DNA of 64,000 nucleotides. It comes from Burkholderia sp. NRF60-BP8. Lineage in GTDB: Bacteria; Pseudomonadota; Gammaproteobacteria; Burkholderiales; Burkholderiaceae. The stretch spans positions 2,542,001 to 2,606,000 of the forward strand of contig NZ_CP013372.1 of NCBI RefSeq assembly GCF_001522585.2. Direction: 5' to 3'. Each line of letters opens with the position of its first letter. Position 1 is the stretch's first letter. Both the position numbers and the translations under genes were made by a program. Positions 26,369-35,902 of the stretch are shown here, in pieces. Below the pieces are notes generated by a model. It was given only the letters and a program-made list of their open reading frames with translations. It had not been told where the DNA came from and did no database searches.

Positions 26369-27205
26369 TCAGCGCGCCGGGTTCAGCGTCAGGTTCATGT
26401 GACGGTTCACGTCCTTGTACAGCAGGTAACGGAACCGCCCAGGCCCGCCCGAATAGCATGCCTGCGGGCAGAACGCGCGCAGCCACATGAAGTCGCCGGC
26501 TTCCACCTCGACCCAGTCCTGGTTCAGGCGATAAACGGCCTTGCCTTCCAGCACGTACAGGCCGTGCTCCATCACGTGCGTTTCGGCGAACGGAATCACG
26601 CCGCCCGGCTCGAACGTCACGATGTTCACGTGCATGTCGTGACGCATGTCGCTCATGTCGACGAAGCGCGTCGTCACCCATGCGCCGTTGGTGCCCGGCA
26701 TCGGGATCGGCTCGACGTCCTGCTCGTTCGTCACGAACGCTTCGGGCAGTGGAATGCCGTCGACGGCCTGGTAATGCTTGCGGATCCAGTGGAAACGCAC
26801 CGCCGCATCGCTGACGTTGTGCAGCGTCCAGTCCGCGCCCGGCGGAATGAACGCGTAGCCGCCCGGCTTCAGCGTGTGCTGCCTGCCTTGCAGCGTCAGC
26901 TCGGCTTCGCCTTCGACGACGAACAGCACGGCTTCGGCGTTCTTGTCCTGCTCGGGCTTGTCGCTGCCGCCGCCCGGATTCACTTCGACGATGTACTGCG
27001 AGAAGGTTTCCGCGAAACCCGACAGCGGGCGGGCGATCACCCACAGGCGCGTGTGGGTCCAGAACGGCAGCCAGCTCGTGACGATGTCGCGCATCACACC
27101 CTTCGGGATCACCGCGTACGCCTCGGTGAACATCGCGCGATCGGTCAGCAGATCCGTTTGCGGCGGGTGGCCGCCGTGCGGCGCGTAATACGTTGTCTTA
27201 GACAT
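26369..27205 (-). CDS. allE: (S)-ureidoglycine aminohydrolase
   Basis: A 278-residue bicupin enzyme that converts (S)-ureidoglycine to (S)-ureidoglycolate plus ammonia in allantoin degradation (E. coli AllE/YlbA, plant UGLYAH). Two cupin halves are visible: VLFVVEGEAELTLQGRQHTL with GGYAFIPPGADWTLHN, and HDMHVNIVTFEPGGVIPFAE with THVMEHGLYVLEGKAVYRLN, where the His/Glu metal ligands lie in ETHVMEHG. The C-terminal FMWLRAFCPQACYSGGPG is typical. No other allantoin gene is adjacent, so it is an isolated member of the pathway here. Confidence 0.9.
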   Translation of the reverse strand: MSKTTYYAPHGGHPPQTDLLTDRAMFTEAYAVIPKGVMRDIVTSWLPFWTHTRLWVIARPLSGFAETFSQYIVEVNPGGGSDKPEQDKNAEAVLFVVEGEAELTLQGRQHTLKPGGYAFIPPGADWTLHNVSDAAVRFHWIRKHYQAVDGIPLPEAFVTNEQDVEPIPMPGTNGAWVTTRFVDMSDMRHDMHVNIVTFEPGGVIPFAETHVMEHGLYVLEGKAVYRLNQDWVEVEAGDFMWLRAFCPQACYSGGPGRFRYLLYKDVNRHMNLTLNPAR

Positions 27206-28059
27206 ATTGCATCCAGGCAATGGGTTGGTCCGGCCCCGGGCGCAAACGGCGTCGGGCGGTCCGCATGCGCGTGGGGCACGCAAGCGACGGCGGGACATCG
27301 TTGCCGGGGTGGCTTGAAAGCGCATGCGCCTTCGATCGGTCGGCCAGGCTTCGCGTCGGGTCCGTCCGGTTCGGCGGACGCGGCGGCCCGAGTCGTCGGG
27401 CCGGCGCCGGGCCGCCGCGCTCGCGATCATGCGGCGAGGCGCGGACGACGGCACGGTTCGGTGCCGTACGCGAGCATCGCCGACGATAGCGAAGTCGATC
27501 CCGATCGACCAATTAAATGTTGCGATGACATCCATTCGATTTGCCACTACCCGCCGGCGCCCGTGATGCGCGGTCGGGAGGCGTCGAGGGACGGGCCGAC
27601 TATCGGGGAAATCCTGACGGTCGCGACGTTCGCGGAATGCGTCGATACACGGCAATGCGGCGCGCAAGCGACGGTCTCGGTGCATTTCGTGACGCGGATC
27701 GAAGTCGGTTGCTACGTGCGGGGCAGCGGATCGCTGCGACAGGATCGCGGGAGACGATCAGGTCAAGTCAGGTTGGAACGAGTCGACGTGTCGAAGGAAA
27801 AACAGATGTCGTTCGGCCGATCCTGTGCGGATGCGTTCGGACGCGGCAGACGATGTCGTCGAGAAACGGGCAAAACGGCGGGAGGAGAATGGCCGGCCCG
27901 TCGATCGGGCACACGGCAGCGGCTGATGCAGCCGGAGGAGAATCGCCGGTCCGGCCGGCGAAGCGGCCCGGCAGGACGCCGGGCTGAAGTTCGCGTCGGG
28001 ATGCCGACGCCGTCGGCGCGCCGGTGCGCGGCTCGCGCACCGTGCCGCGCCAGCGGCGA
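27206..28059. other. Long non-coding or unassigned stretch upstream of allE
   Basis: About 850 bases without a convincing gene. Open frames (for example 27541-27987, plus strand) have unnatural, Arg/Gly-rich composition and no family resemblance. Around 27490-27550 there is a lower-GC patch (ACCAATTAAATG) that could be a promoter for allE. I see no repeats, tRNA or strong terminator. Confidence 0.45.
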
Positions 28060-28497
28060 TCAGTCCCAGTCGCGGTGGTGACGATGCTTGCGGTGACGGT
28101 AGCCGCGGTCGCCGTGATCGCGATCGTACGAACTGCGCGACATGTTGCCGCCGAGTGCCGCGCCGGCGCCGCCGCCGACTGCCGCGCCCAGCAGGCCGCC
28201 CGTACGGCCGCCCATCGCGTTGCCTGCGGCGGTACCTGCGCCGCCGCCAAGGGCGCCACCGATGATCGCGCCGGTGCGCTCGCGACGGTTCGACGTCACC
28301 GCGCCGCCGGCGCCGCCGCCGATCGCGCCGCCGATGACGGAGCCGGTGCTGCCGCCGACCGCGCCGCCGACCGCTGCGCCGGCAACCCCGCCGAGCGCGC
28401 CGCCGAGCGCGTTGTTCAAGTCACCGGCCACTGCCGGCAGTGCGGTCGCGCCGGTCAGCACGGCGACGACGAGAGCGGGGGCGATTTTCTTCCACAT
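28060..28497 (-). CDS. Exported glycine-zipper protein
   Basis: A 145-residue protein with a signal peptide (KKIAPALVVAVLTGATALPA, cleaved near VAGD). It is followed by about 90 residues of repeated GGALGGxAG / GGAVGGSTG glycine-zipper motifs and a basic, histidine-rich tail (RGYRHRKHRHHRDWD). Glycine zippers of this type insert in or associate with the outer membrane; the His-rich tail might bind metal. The ATG at 28497 with AAGGAAG upstream is preferred over a TTG eight codons earlier. It is a single gene; function unknown. Confidence 0.75.
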   Translation of the reverse strand: MWKKIAPALVVAVLTGATALPAVAGDLNNALGGALGGVAGAAVGGAVGGSTGSVIGGAIGGGAGGAVTSNRRERTGAIIGGALGGGAGTAAGNAMGGRTGGLLGAAVGGGAGAALGGNMSRSSYDRDHGDRGYRHRKHRHHRDWD

Positions 28498-28872
28498 TCC
28501 CGTATTCTTCCTTGTTCGCAATTCTGGTTATCGAGGTCCGCTCGGTACGACGATCTGAATCGATCGACGTCGGGCCAGGCATTGTGCCGAACCGCGGACC
28601 AATTCATTTCAATGAGCTTGCGGCGAAGAATAGCACCGGTCCCGCATTCCTGCCGTAGACATTCTGGTAACAAGTTGTTTACGAATCGCGCATACCGCAC
28701 GCGTACCGGAAATCGCTCGAAATCCTTGCTGGTATTGACTTGTGCGAGGGTCCGGCCCCGCTCAGGGATAGACCGCTCATGCACGCGAACGCACGTTCGA
28801 GACACACGTGGCAACACATCTGCACATGCGGTAAGCGGCCTCCGAACGACGGGCCGCGAAAAGATGGCGGGG
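28498..28872. other. Intergenic stretch upstream of glycine-zipper gene
   Basis: About 375 bases without a supported gene. It is less GC-rich than its surroundings (for example 28655-28690) and presumably carries the glycine-zipper promoter and the end of the methyltransferase transcript. No hairpin with a T run is evident. Confidence 0.4.
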
Positions 28873-29532
28873 TCAGTACACGCCGGGCAGCAAGCGCCAC
28901 GTCCGCGCGCAGTACGCGTCGTATTCGGCGCCGAATTGCGAACGCAGCAATGCCTCCTCCGAGCGGATCCGCGCAACGAGCGGCACCAGCATCAGCACGA
29001 CCAGCAGCACGCCGACACCCGAACGGAACACCAGCGCCCAGCCGAGCGAATTGACGAGCAGACCGAGATAGCTCGGATTGCGGATGCGGCTGTAGATGCC
29101 GCCCGTCACGAGCGTATGGCCCGGCTGGATCGCGACGAGCCCGCTGAAGCGCTTGCCGAGCACGAACACGGGCCAGATGCGCAGCACGCCGCCCGCGATG
29201 TACAGCACGACGCCGATCCAGCGCACGGTGTCGCCGCCGAAGGTCCAGACGTCGAGCCGGTCGGTCAGCGCGGGCAAGTACGCAAGCAGGAAGCCGCTCG
29301 CCGCGAACGCCGCGAGCACCCAGCGATTGTCGCGGTTCTCGCGCTCGCCGCTGCTCAGGTTGCCTTCGGTGAACAGTGCGGCGACGGCCATCGCGAGCGT
29401 CGCGACGACGACGACAATCAACGACGGATGCGAGAAGAACGCGGCGAACCCGCCGCTGCCGAGGACGGCGAGCCCGAGATAGACGAGCGTGGAGACGCTC
29501 GACAGGACGACGACCTTGGGAGTAACGGTCAT
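28873..29532 (-). CDS. Isoprenylcysteine carboxyl methyltransferase-like membrane protein
   Basis: A 219-residue integral membrane methyltransferase of the ICMT/PEMT superfamily with about five hydrophobic segments. The C-terminal SAM-binding region is visible as HTLVTGGIYSRIRNPSYLGL, then EEALLRSQFGAEYDAYCART, the standard family pattern for small lipid or isoprenoid methylation. The start at MTVTPK (29532) is chosen over an upstream in-frame Met because the preceding residues do not look like a leader. Substrate unknown; it is a single gene. Confidence 0.82.
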   Translation of the reverse strand: MTVTPKVVVLSSVSTLVYLGLAVLGSGGFAAFFSHPSLIVVVVATLAMAVAALFTEGNLSSGERENRDNRWVLAAFAASGFLLAYLPALTDRLDVWTFGGDTVRWIGVVLYIAGGVLRIWPVFVLGKRFSGLVAIQPGHTLVTGGIYSRIRNPSYLGLLVNSLGWALVFRSGVGVLLVVLMLVPLVARIRSEEALLRSQFGAEYDAYCARTWRLLPGVY

Positions 29533-29691
29533 GATGACGGCCTCGCGGGGGCGTGCTTTCCCGTGAAGTATAGGAATTGCACACACCCGGTGCCGTGCGC
29601 CGCCTTCATGCGGCGCGCGCGTTCGCGCGCATCGTCGAGCCGCGGGCGGCCGACCGGGCCGATATGGCCGAGGCGGGCGCCCTACAGCGGA

Positions 29692-29868
29692 TCAGCGGAT
29701 GCGGAAGTGGCCGCCGATTCCGACGCTGACGGGCGGCGCGTAGTACGCGGGCGCATAGCCGTAGCCGTAACCGTAGTAAGCCGGCGCGGGCGCGTAACCG
29801 TACGGCGGCGCGACGTAGCAGCCGGACAGGCCGGCGATCAAGGCAAGCGTGATGAGAAGTCTGGACAT
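29692..29868 (-). CDS. Small Tyr/Pro-rich lipoprotein
   Basis: A 58-residue putative lipoprotein: LLITLALIAGLSGC is a signal with a lipobox (LSGC). It is followed by a mature peptide of repeated YGYAPAPAYYGYGYGYAP motifs and a GIGGHFRIR end. Similar YGY-rich lipoproteins occur in Burkholderia envelopes; function unknown. The ATG at 29868 is the only sensible start. Confidence 0.68.
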   Translation of the reverse strand: MSRLLITLALIAGLSGCYVAPPYGYAPAPAYYGYGYGYAPAYYAPPVSVGIGGHFRIR

Positions 29869-30116
29869 GACTCGGTTCCCCGCGCAAAAAACGAACGGCA
29901 CCGCGCGAAGGCCGTGCCGCCGCGACGGGCGGCGGCCGGCACGAAGGGGCGATCCGCCCTTCCTGTCGCTCGATGAAACAATGCGCGGAGTCTAGCGCCG
30001 GGCCTGGCCGGCCGAGTTTCCCGGGCGGTTACACGTGTTACCTGGTGTGACCGCTGAAACACGCTCGGGCGGCACGGCGGTCGGTGGACGGCGGCTGCAC
30101 CGAGTACGTCGGGCCG

Positions 30117-30536
30117 TTACACGAAGCGGGCGCGAATGCGCTGCGCGAGCGCTTCGAGCGTCGCTGCGTCGGCGACGTCGCGCGCATGCATCCGCAGCTC
30201 CGCGCCTTCCCAGCGCGGAATCACGTGGAAATGCACGTGCGGGACCGTCTGGCCGGCTGCCGCGCCGTTGAACTGGCCGATGAACACGCCGTCCGGATCG
30301 AGCGCCGCGCGCACCGCCGCCGCGACGCGCTGCGTCATGCGGATGCCGGCCGCGGCCGCATCGCCGGACAGCTCGAAGATCTGCGCGGCCGGCTCCTTCG
30401 GGATCACGAGCACGTGACCGTCGGCCTGCGGCATCAGGTCCATGATCGCGAGCGTCGCGTCGTCTTCGGCGACCTTCACGCACGGCAGTTCGCCGCGCAG
30501 GATCCTGGCGAACGGGTTGTTGTTGTCGTAGGACAT
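30117..30536 (-). CDS. HIT-family nucleotide hydrolase
   Basis: A 139-residue histidine-triad protein, expected to hydrolyse nucleoside phosphoramidates or dinucleoside polyphosphates in the cytoplasm. The HIT motif is VPHVHFHVIPR (HxHxH), preceded by NPFARILRGELPCVKVAEDD and DLMPQADGHVLVIPKEPA. Length and layout are normal. It is a single gene with its start at 30536. Confidence 0.92.
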   Translation of the reverse strand: MSYDNNNPFARILRGELPCVKVAEDDATLAIMDLMPQADGHVLVIPKEPAAQIFELSGDAAAAGIRMTQRVAAAVRAALDPDGVFIGQFNGAAAGQTVPHVHFHVIPRWEGAELRMHARDVADAATLEALAQRIRARFV

Positions 30537-30778
30537 GGCGTTTTCCGATCTCGGTTGGACAGTGGGACTGAGAGAGCAATGCGGACGATTATCGGCCGAT
30601 GGCCGGCCCGATATCAACTCGCCCCGACGCGCGACGCCGGCCGACCTGTCGGGTACGCGGCAGCGCGAATGCATGCGGCCGTCATCGCGCGTCACGCGGC
30701 TGCGATTGCAACGCCTCGCCCGAACCTGCGACACTGCCGCATCGTTGCCGGCCGGCACGCCACCGAGGATGCTCGCGC

Positions 30779-32200
30779 ATGACGATCCCCCTCAAGAAAG
30801 TGATTCTGCGCGCTGTCGCGTTCATGCTCGTTGCCGCGCTCGGCTACACGGGCTACATGCTGTCCCGGCTTGCGCCGATCGCGACCGGCTATGCGGCCAA
30901 GGCGCTGTGCTCGGGCGTATTCGTGTCGGGCCGCCCGGCCGCGTCCGTGATCGACGTCGACATCATGGCCGGCGTCCATCCGCTGCTGAAACTGGTGCGC
31001 CCGTCGATCGACCCCGACCGTCATCGCGCGGTGGCGACCTTCGCCGGCTTCGCCGAACGCGAAGCCGACTTCCGGCCGGGACTCGGCTGCACGCTCGCGC
31101 TCGTGCCCGCGACCGGTGCGGCGGCGGCCACCTTGCCCGTCGCGTTGCCGCCCCTCCCCGATCCGCCACCCGAGCCGCCCGAGCCGGCCACGCCGGCCAC
31201 GCCGCCCGCCGGCATCGACGCCCACAAGCTGCAAACCGCGCTCGACCGCGCATTCGACGAACCCGATCCGGCGCGGCCGCGGCGCACGCGCGCGGTGGTC
31301 GTGCTGTGGCGCGGCCAGGCGATCGCCGAACGCTATGCGCCCGGCTTCACGGCCGACACGCCGCTGCCCGGCTGGTCGATGACGAAGACCGTGACGGCCG
31401 CGCTGGTCGGCACGCTGGTCGCGCGGCACAAGCTGTCGCCGGACGCGTCGGCGCTGCTGCCCGAATGGCGCGGCAGCGGCGATCCGCGCGCGGCCATCAC
31501 GCTCGACGAGCTGCTGCGGATGACGAGCGGCCTGCAGTTCAACGAGGACTACGACGACCCGCTGTCCGATGTCGCGGTGATGCTGTTCACGCAGCCCGAT
31601 ACCGCGCGGTTCGCATCGGCGAAGCCGCTTGTCGCGACGCCCGGCGCGCAGTGGTCCTACTCGAGCGGCACGAGCGCGATCGTCGCGCGCGTGATGCGCG
31701 AAGCACTGGGCGGCAGCGACGCCGACTACCTCGCGTTTCCGCGCCGTGCGCTGTTCGCGCCGCTCGGGATGCACAGCGCGGTATTCGAGCCCGACGCGTC
31801 GGGCACGCTCGTCAGCGCGTCGTACATGTATGCGAGCGCACGCGACTGGGCGCGCTTCGGGCAATTTCTGCTGCAGGACGGCGTGTGGAACGGGCAGCGA
31901 CTGCTGCCGGAAGGCTGGGTGCGCTACCTGACGCGCGCGACGCCGCAGTCGTCGCGACAGGAATTCGGCGCGCAGCTGTGGGTCAAGGTGCCGGAGCCGT
32001 TCAACGATCGCGATCCGCACGCGCGGGCGATGCCGGCCGACGCGTTTCATGCGGTCGGCCATGAAGGCCAGTTCGTGAGCGTGGTACCGAGCCGTCAGTT
32101 GGTGGTCGTACGGCTCGGGCTGTCGCGGCCGGAAGCCGCGTGGAATCACGAGGCGTTTCTCGCGCGCGTGCTCGACGCGGTGCCGGCGCCCGGGGCGTGA
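30779..32200 (+). CDS. Serine hydrolase of the beta-lactamase/class C superfamily
   Basis: A 473-residue envelope protein with one N-terminal membrane anchor (about residues 7-30), a Pro-rich linker (LPPLPDPPPEPPEPATPATP) around residue 125 and a penicilloyl-serine-transferase-fold domain. The catalytic SxxK is SMTK in PGWSMTKTVTAALVG, the second motif is YSSG, and a GHEG segment takes the place of KTG. These features fit the EstB/6-aminohexanoate-dimer-hydrolase-like group rather than a true beta-lactamase. It is a single gene; substrate unknown. Confidence 0.85.
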   Translation: MTIPLKKVILRAVAFMLVAALGYTGYMLSRLAPIATGYAAKALCSGVFVSGRPAASVIDVDIMAGVHPLLKLVRPSIDPDRHRAVATFAGFAEREADFRPGLGCTLALVPATGAAAATLPVALPPLPDPPPEPPEPATPATPPAGIDAHKLQTALDRAFDEPDPARPRRTRAVVVLWRGQAIAERYAPGFTADTPLPGWSMTKTVTAALVGTLVARHKLSPDASALLPEWRGSGDPRAAITLDELLRMTSGLQFNEDYDDPLSDVAVMLFTQPDTARFASAKPLVATPGAQWSYSSGTSAIVARVMREALGGSDADYLAFPRRALFAPLGMHSAVFEPDASGTLVSASYMYASARDWARFGQFLLQDGVWNGQRLLPEGWVRYLTRATPQSSRQEFGAQLWVKVPEPFNDRDPHARAMPADAFHAVGHEGQFVSVVPSRQLVVVRLGLSRPEAAWNHEAFLARVLDAVPAPGA

Positions 32201-32275
32201 CGGCTGGCCGTTGCCCGCCGGACGCGAGAAAGCGGCGGCAGTGACGCCGCCGCTTCACGCGCTATCTGCGCTGCA

Positions 32276-32899
32276 TTACGGATTCGCGCTGCCCGCGTAC
32301 TGCTTGAAACCCTCGCGCGTCGCGAGGCGTTCGATATAGCGCGACACCGCAGGCAATTCCGGATGTTCGAACGGCGTGCCGAACCAGCGATTCACCGACA
32401 GGCCGATCGGAATGTCCGCGAGCGTGAAGGTATTGCCCGCCACGTACGCGCCGGTCTTTTCGAGCTGCGCATTCAGCACCTGCATGTGCTTCGTCCAGCC
32501 CGCGATCGACTGCGCGATGCCGTCCGGATCCTGATGGTCGGGCGATTTGCGCACGAGGCCGAGGAATGCGCCGACCCACGAGCGGTTCAGATCCGAGCCC
32601 TGCCAGTCGATCCACTGGTCGACCCGCGCACGCGCCTGCGGCTCGGCCGGATACAGCGCATCGCCGCCGTAGCGGTTCGCGAGATAGCGGATGATCGTGT
32701 TCGATTCCCAGAGCACGAAATCGTCATCCTTGATGACGGGTACGAGCGCGTTCGGATTCAGCGCGAGATAGGCCGGATCGTGGGTCGTGCGGAAGCCCGC
32801 GCCCCAGTCTTCCTGTTCGAACGGCAGGTTCAGTTCGGTGCACAGCCACAGCACCTTGCGGACGTTGATGGACGGAATCTTGCCGAGGACGTGCAGCAT
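32276..32899 (-). CDS. Glutathione S-transferase
   Basis: A 207-residue cytosolic GST. The thioredoxin-like N-terminal domain starts [17 protein letters not shown] and contains [20 protein letters not shown], with the ESNTI glutathione-binding turn. The helical C-terminal domain has the N-capping box in [13 protein letters not shown]. It is 72 bases downstream of the membrane-SDR operon on the same strand and may be read through from it. Confidence 0.9.
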   Translation of the reverse strand: MLHVLGKIPSINVRKVLWLCTELNLPFEQEDWGAGFRTTHDPAYLALNPNALVPVIKDDDFVLWESNTIIRYLANRYGGDALYPAEPQARARVDQWIDWQGSDLNRSWVGAFLGLVRKSPDHQDPDGIAQSIAGWTKHMQVLNAQLEKTGAYVAGNTFTLADIPIGLSVNRWFGTPFEHPELPAVSRYIERLATREGFKQYAGSANP

Positions 32900-32971
32900 G
32901 CAGTCTCCTTGTGAGGTCGGATGCGGCGCATTCGGCGCGCACGACACGCACCGAACGCGTTCATGCGGAAT

Positions 32972-34471
32972 TTATACACGACCTCGCGGGAAACGGCAGG
33001 CCGCGGGCGCGAAATCGGCGTGCGGCCGATTCGTCAGGTCGCGCAGCGCGTGCTCGGCCGTCGGGAAACGGAACATGAATCCGTCCTGATGCAGCCGTGC
33101 CGGCACCACGCGCTGCCCGTCCAGCAGCAGCTCGGCCATCTCGCCCATCGCGGCGCGCAACGGCGCGGCCGGCACGTGCAGGAATGCCGGGCGGCGCAGT
33201 ACCTTCGTCACGATCCGCACGAACGCGCGCTGGGTCAGCGGCGCCGGTGCGACCGCGTTGTAGACGCCGCGCATGCCCGCGTTGGACATCGCTCGCGCGA
33301 CGATCCGCAACACGTCGTCGCGGTGAATCCAGCTCATCACCTGCGCGCCGTCGCCGAATCGGCCGCCCAGCCCGAAGTAATGCGGCATCAGCATCGGGCG
33401 CAACGCGCCGCCCGGGCCGAACACGATGCCCAGCCGCAGCACCACCGCGCGCACGCGGTGGCGCTCGAGCGGTTGCACGGACTGCTCCCACTGCCGGCAC
33501 AGCTCGGACATGAAGCCGGTGCCGGTGCTGCTGCCTTCGTCGAGCCGTTCGCCGCCCGGCCGCACGCCGTAGTAGCCGATCGCCGACGCCTGGATCCACG
33601 TACGCGGCTTGACCTCGGCGGTTTCCACCCAGCGCATCAGCGCCTGCGTGACGCCGACGCGGCTGGCGAGCAGCACTGCCCGCCGGCGCTTGCTCCAGCG
33701 TGCGCCCAGCACCGGCGCACCGGCGAGATTGACGACCGTGTCGAAGCGCTCGTGCGGCTGCAACTGGTCGACGGACGTCACGCTGCGCACGCGGCCGTGA
33801 AACAGGTAAGCCGCGCGCAACGGATCGTGCGCCAGCAACGTGACCGTATGCCCTGCTTCGAGCAACCGGTTGACGAGCGTTTCGCCGATGAAGCCGGTCC
33901 CGCCGGTGACGAGCACGTTGCCCGGCCGCTGCCCCGCGAACGGGTTGGCGGCCGGCGCGCGTGGCGCGATACGGCACGCGGCGATCCCGTCGCGCACGCC
34001 CGACACCGTCACGCCGACGGCGAACAGGCCGAGCAGCCAGCCGCGCCAGCCGAGGTCGATCGCGTGCAGCGCGGTGGGCGCGTGCGCCCACACGGCGAGC
34101 TGCATCGCGATCATGCCGAACAGCGCGCCGCCGTTGACGGCCAGCAGCGTATGCAGCACGCGCTCGGTCGCCGGCAGCTTGCGGCTCTGGTCCTCGACGA
34201 CGAAATCCCACAGCGTCAGCACCACTTCGACGAGCACGACCGCCGCGAGCACCGCGACCCACGCGCCGTGAAACGCGACGTTCGCGATCGACGCGAACAC
34301 GAGGCCGTACAGCACTGACCGCACCGCGTGAATCGCCAGTTCGAGCCGCGCGCGCGGGCTGTGCGGCAGATCCTGCGTGAGTTCGTGGTGGTAAAGCGTA
34401 TCGAATGCGCCCATCACGCCCTGCACGATCAGCAAGTCGAGCGCCCAGTCGAAAGCAGGCAGCATGTTCAT
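32972..34471 (-). CDS. Membrane domain-TIGR01777 SDR epimerase fusion
   Basis: A 499-residue fusion. Residues 1-160 form a membrane domain of about five helices (for example ALFGMIAMQLAVWAH). Then comes an atypical SDR starting NVLVTGGTGFIGETLVNRLL, with QASAIGYYGVRPGGE carrying the YYG of the TIGR01777/YfcH family, and a C-terminal DUF1731 region (FLHVPAAPLRAAMGEMAELL). The enzymatic reaction is unknown. The start has a GGAGG site and overlaps the stop of the upstream DCC gene by four bases. It is the last gene of the GbsR-controlled operon. Confidence 0.85.
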   Translation of the reverse strand: MNMLPAFDWALDLLIVQGVMGAFDTLYHHELTQDLPHSPRARLELAIHAVRSVLYGLVFASIANVAFHGAWVAVLAAVVLVEVVLTLWDFVVEDQSRKLPATERVLHTLLAVNGGALFGMIAMQLAVWAHAPTALHAIDLGWRGWLLGLFAVGVTVSGVRDGIAACRIAPRAPAANPFAGQRPGNVLVTGGTGFIGETLVNRLLEAGHTVTLLAHDPLRAAYLFHGRVRSVTSVDQLQPHERFDTVVNLAGAPVLGARWSKRRRAVLLASRVGVTQALMRWVETAEVKPRTWIQASAIGYYGVRPGGERLDEGSSTGTGFMSELCRQWEQSVQPLERHRVRAVVLRLGIVFGPGGALRPMLMPHYFGLGGRFGDGAQVMSWIHRDDVLRIVARAMSNAGMRGVYNAVAPAPLTQRAFVRIVTKVLRRPAFLHVPAAPLRAAMGEMAELLLDGQRVVPARLHQDGFMFRFPTAEHALRDLTNRPHADFAPAACRFPRGRV

Positions 34472-35337
34472 GCGGTATCCCTCCTCCACAACCAGACCAG
34501 CGGCGGCACCATCGCGACGAGTGCGGCCACGTCGATCGCCACGTGCCCCCACACCTGCGCCTGCCACGACAACAGCATGTCCTGCGGCGCCCAGATCAAC
34601 AGGCCGGCCAGCAGCCAGCCCCACACTTCCCGCTTCCGCAACCGGTTGCCGAGATGGACGAGCGCGAGCATCCAGACTGCGGCGCACTGCACCGTCGCGC
34701 CAAGCAGCGACATCCACCAGATTTGCTGGGCGCGCGCGGCGTCGGGCGCCGCGGTCGACCGGAAATGCCACTCGATGCCCCGGTGATACGCGTCGAGCCA
34801 CGATGCGCCGGCAATCCACGGAATGGCCGCGCCAACGAGCAGGTGCGCGATCGCGGCTGCGTACATCCAGCGCACGACGGTGCGGCGCGGGATGTCGCGC
34901 GGCGGGCGATTCGCTGCCGTGCTTTCGGCGTTCCGGCCGAGGCTGCACGCGCCGCCTTCACGGCAGGCTTCCGCGCGATACCCGAGCCAGTGCGATACCG
35001 CATACCGGTTGCGGGCCAGGCGGCGATACAGCGGCGCGAACACGGCACGCATCGCCGGCACGCGAAGCAGCGAGGCGAACCAGCGACGCCCAACCAGCGC
35101 ATGGGCGGCCGCGATCCCGTCGATGCCGGTCAGCATGCGTCCGTCGGGCAGGCGCGCATGCAGTTCGCGATTCAGCGCGGGCAGGTCGACGCCCAGCGGC
35201 CCCGGATCGAAACCCGGCTCGGCGATGTCGACGAACGCCAGCCGATGTCGCGCGTCGCGCTCGCCAAGACGCCGGATTTCCGCGACGCATAACGGGCATC
35301 GCCCGTCGAAGTAGAGAACCAATTCACTTGCATCCAT
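34468..35337 (-). CDS. DCC-family thiol-disulfide protein fused to membrane domain
   Basis: A 289-residue protein. Residues 1-125 are a DUF393/DCC (YuxK-like) domain with the diagnostic DGRCPLCVAEIRRL (CxxC) and GIDGIAAAHALVG. Residues about 155-289 carry four hydrophobic helices (AAAIAHLLVGAAIPWIAG and VWGWLLAGLLIWAPQDMLLS among them), possibly DoxX-like. A thiol-redox reaction at the membrane is likely but not known. The ATG at 35337 has AAGGAG 8 bases upstream. It overlaps the next gene by ATGA. Confidence 0.82.
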   Translation of the reverse strand: MDASELVLYFDGRCPLCVAEIRRLGERDARHRLAFVDIAEPGFDPGPLGVDLPALNRELHARLPDGRMLTGIDGIAAAHALVGRRWFASLLRVPAMRAVFAPLYRRLARNRYAVSHWLGYRAEACREGGACSLGRNAESTAANRPPRDIPRRTVVRWMYAAAIAHLLVGAAIPWIAGASWLDAYHRGIEWHFRSTAAPDAARAQQIWWMSLLGATVQCAAVWMLALVHLGNRLRKREVWGWLLAGLLIWAPQDMLLSWQAQVWGHVAIDVAALVAMVPPLVWLWRRDTA

Positions 35338-35431
35338 GCTTTGCACTCCTTCTTGTTATCGCTGGCATCAGGAACCGGTCGATCGACTGCTTTCCCGCGC
35401 ACGCCGCCGCTCCCGCGCGACGGCGACCGGC

Positions 35432-35902
35432 TCACATCGGCTTGACGACCATCAGGAAGTAAATGGTCAGCATCGCGAAGAACGCCGGATAACCGAGCCG
35501 TTCCCAGCGCTTCGCATAGCGCCAGTAGCGCTCGGGCAACGCGGCGTCGCCGTTCGCGTGCGCGAGCTTCGCCATCGATGCAAGTTCGATCTGCAGCCAC
35601 ACGACCGGCAACCAGCACGCGCCGGCGAGCGCATACAGCACGATCGACGCGAGCAGCCACGGCGTATGCCACGGCCAGCCGGCCGTGTGCGCGAGCCACA
35701 GCCCGGACGCCGGCTGGAAGATCACGGCCGGTGTCGTGAACCACCAGTCCGCGCGCACCACGAGCCGCGATATGGCCGCGATCGCGGGCACCGACCGCGT
35801 GCGGTTCGCGAAGAACAGATAGAACGCGGTGCCGAAACCCGTGCCGACCAGCAGCACCGAAGACAGGATATGAAGCGCCTTGACGACGAGATAGGTATTC
35901 AT
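35432..35902 (-). CDS. DUF2269 membrane protein
   Basis: A 156-residue protein with four transmembrane helices. Family cues are the N-terminal TYLVVKALHILSSVLLVGTG, with the conserved KxLH, the WWFTTPAVIFQPASGLWLA segment and a C-terminal YPAFFAMLTIYFLMVVKP. Function is unknown; some relatives are annotated as possible heme or quinone membrane proteins. The start overlaps the stop of the upstream SDR gene by four bases. Confidence 0.82.
   Translation of the reverse strand: MNTYLVVKALHILSSVLLVGTGFGTAFYLFFANRTRSVPAIAAISRLVVRADWWFTTPAVIFQPASGLWLAHTAGWPWHTPWLLASIVLYALAGACWLPVVWLQIELASMAKLAHANGDAALPERYWRYAKRWERLGYPAFFAMLTIYFLMVVKPM

Noticed and set aside
27541..27987. 148-codon plus-strand frame in the gap upstream of allE
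   Set aside because: No ribosome site, no family resemblance and frame-shadow composition.
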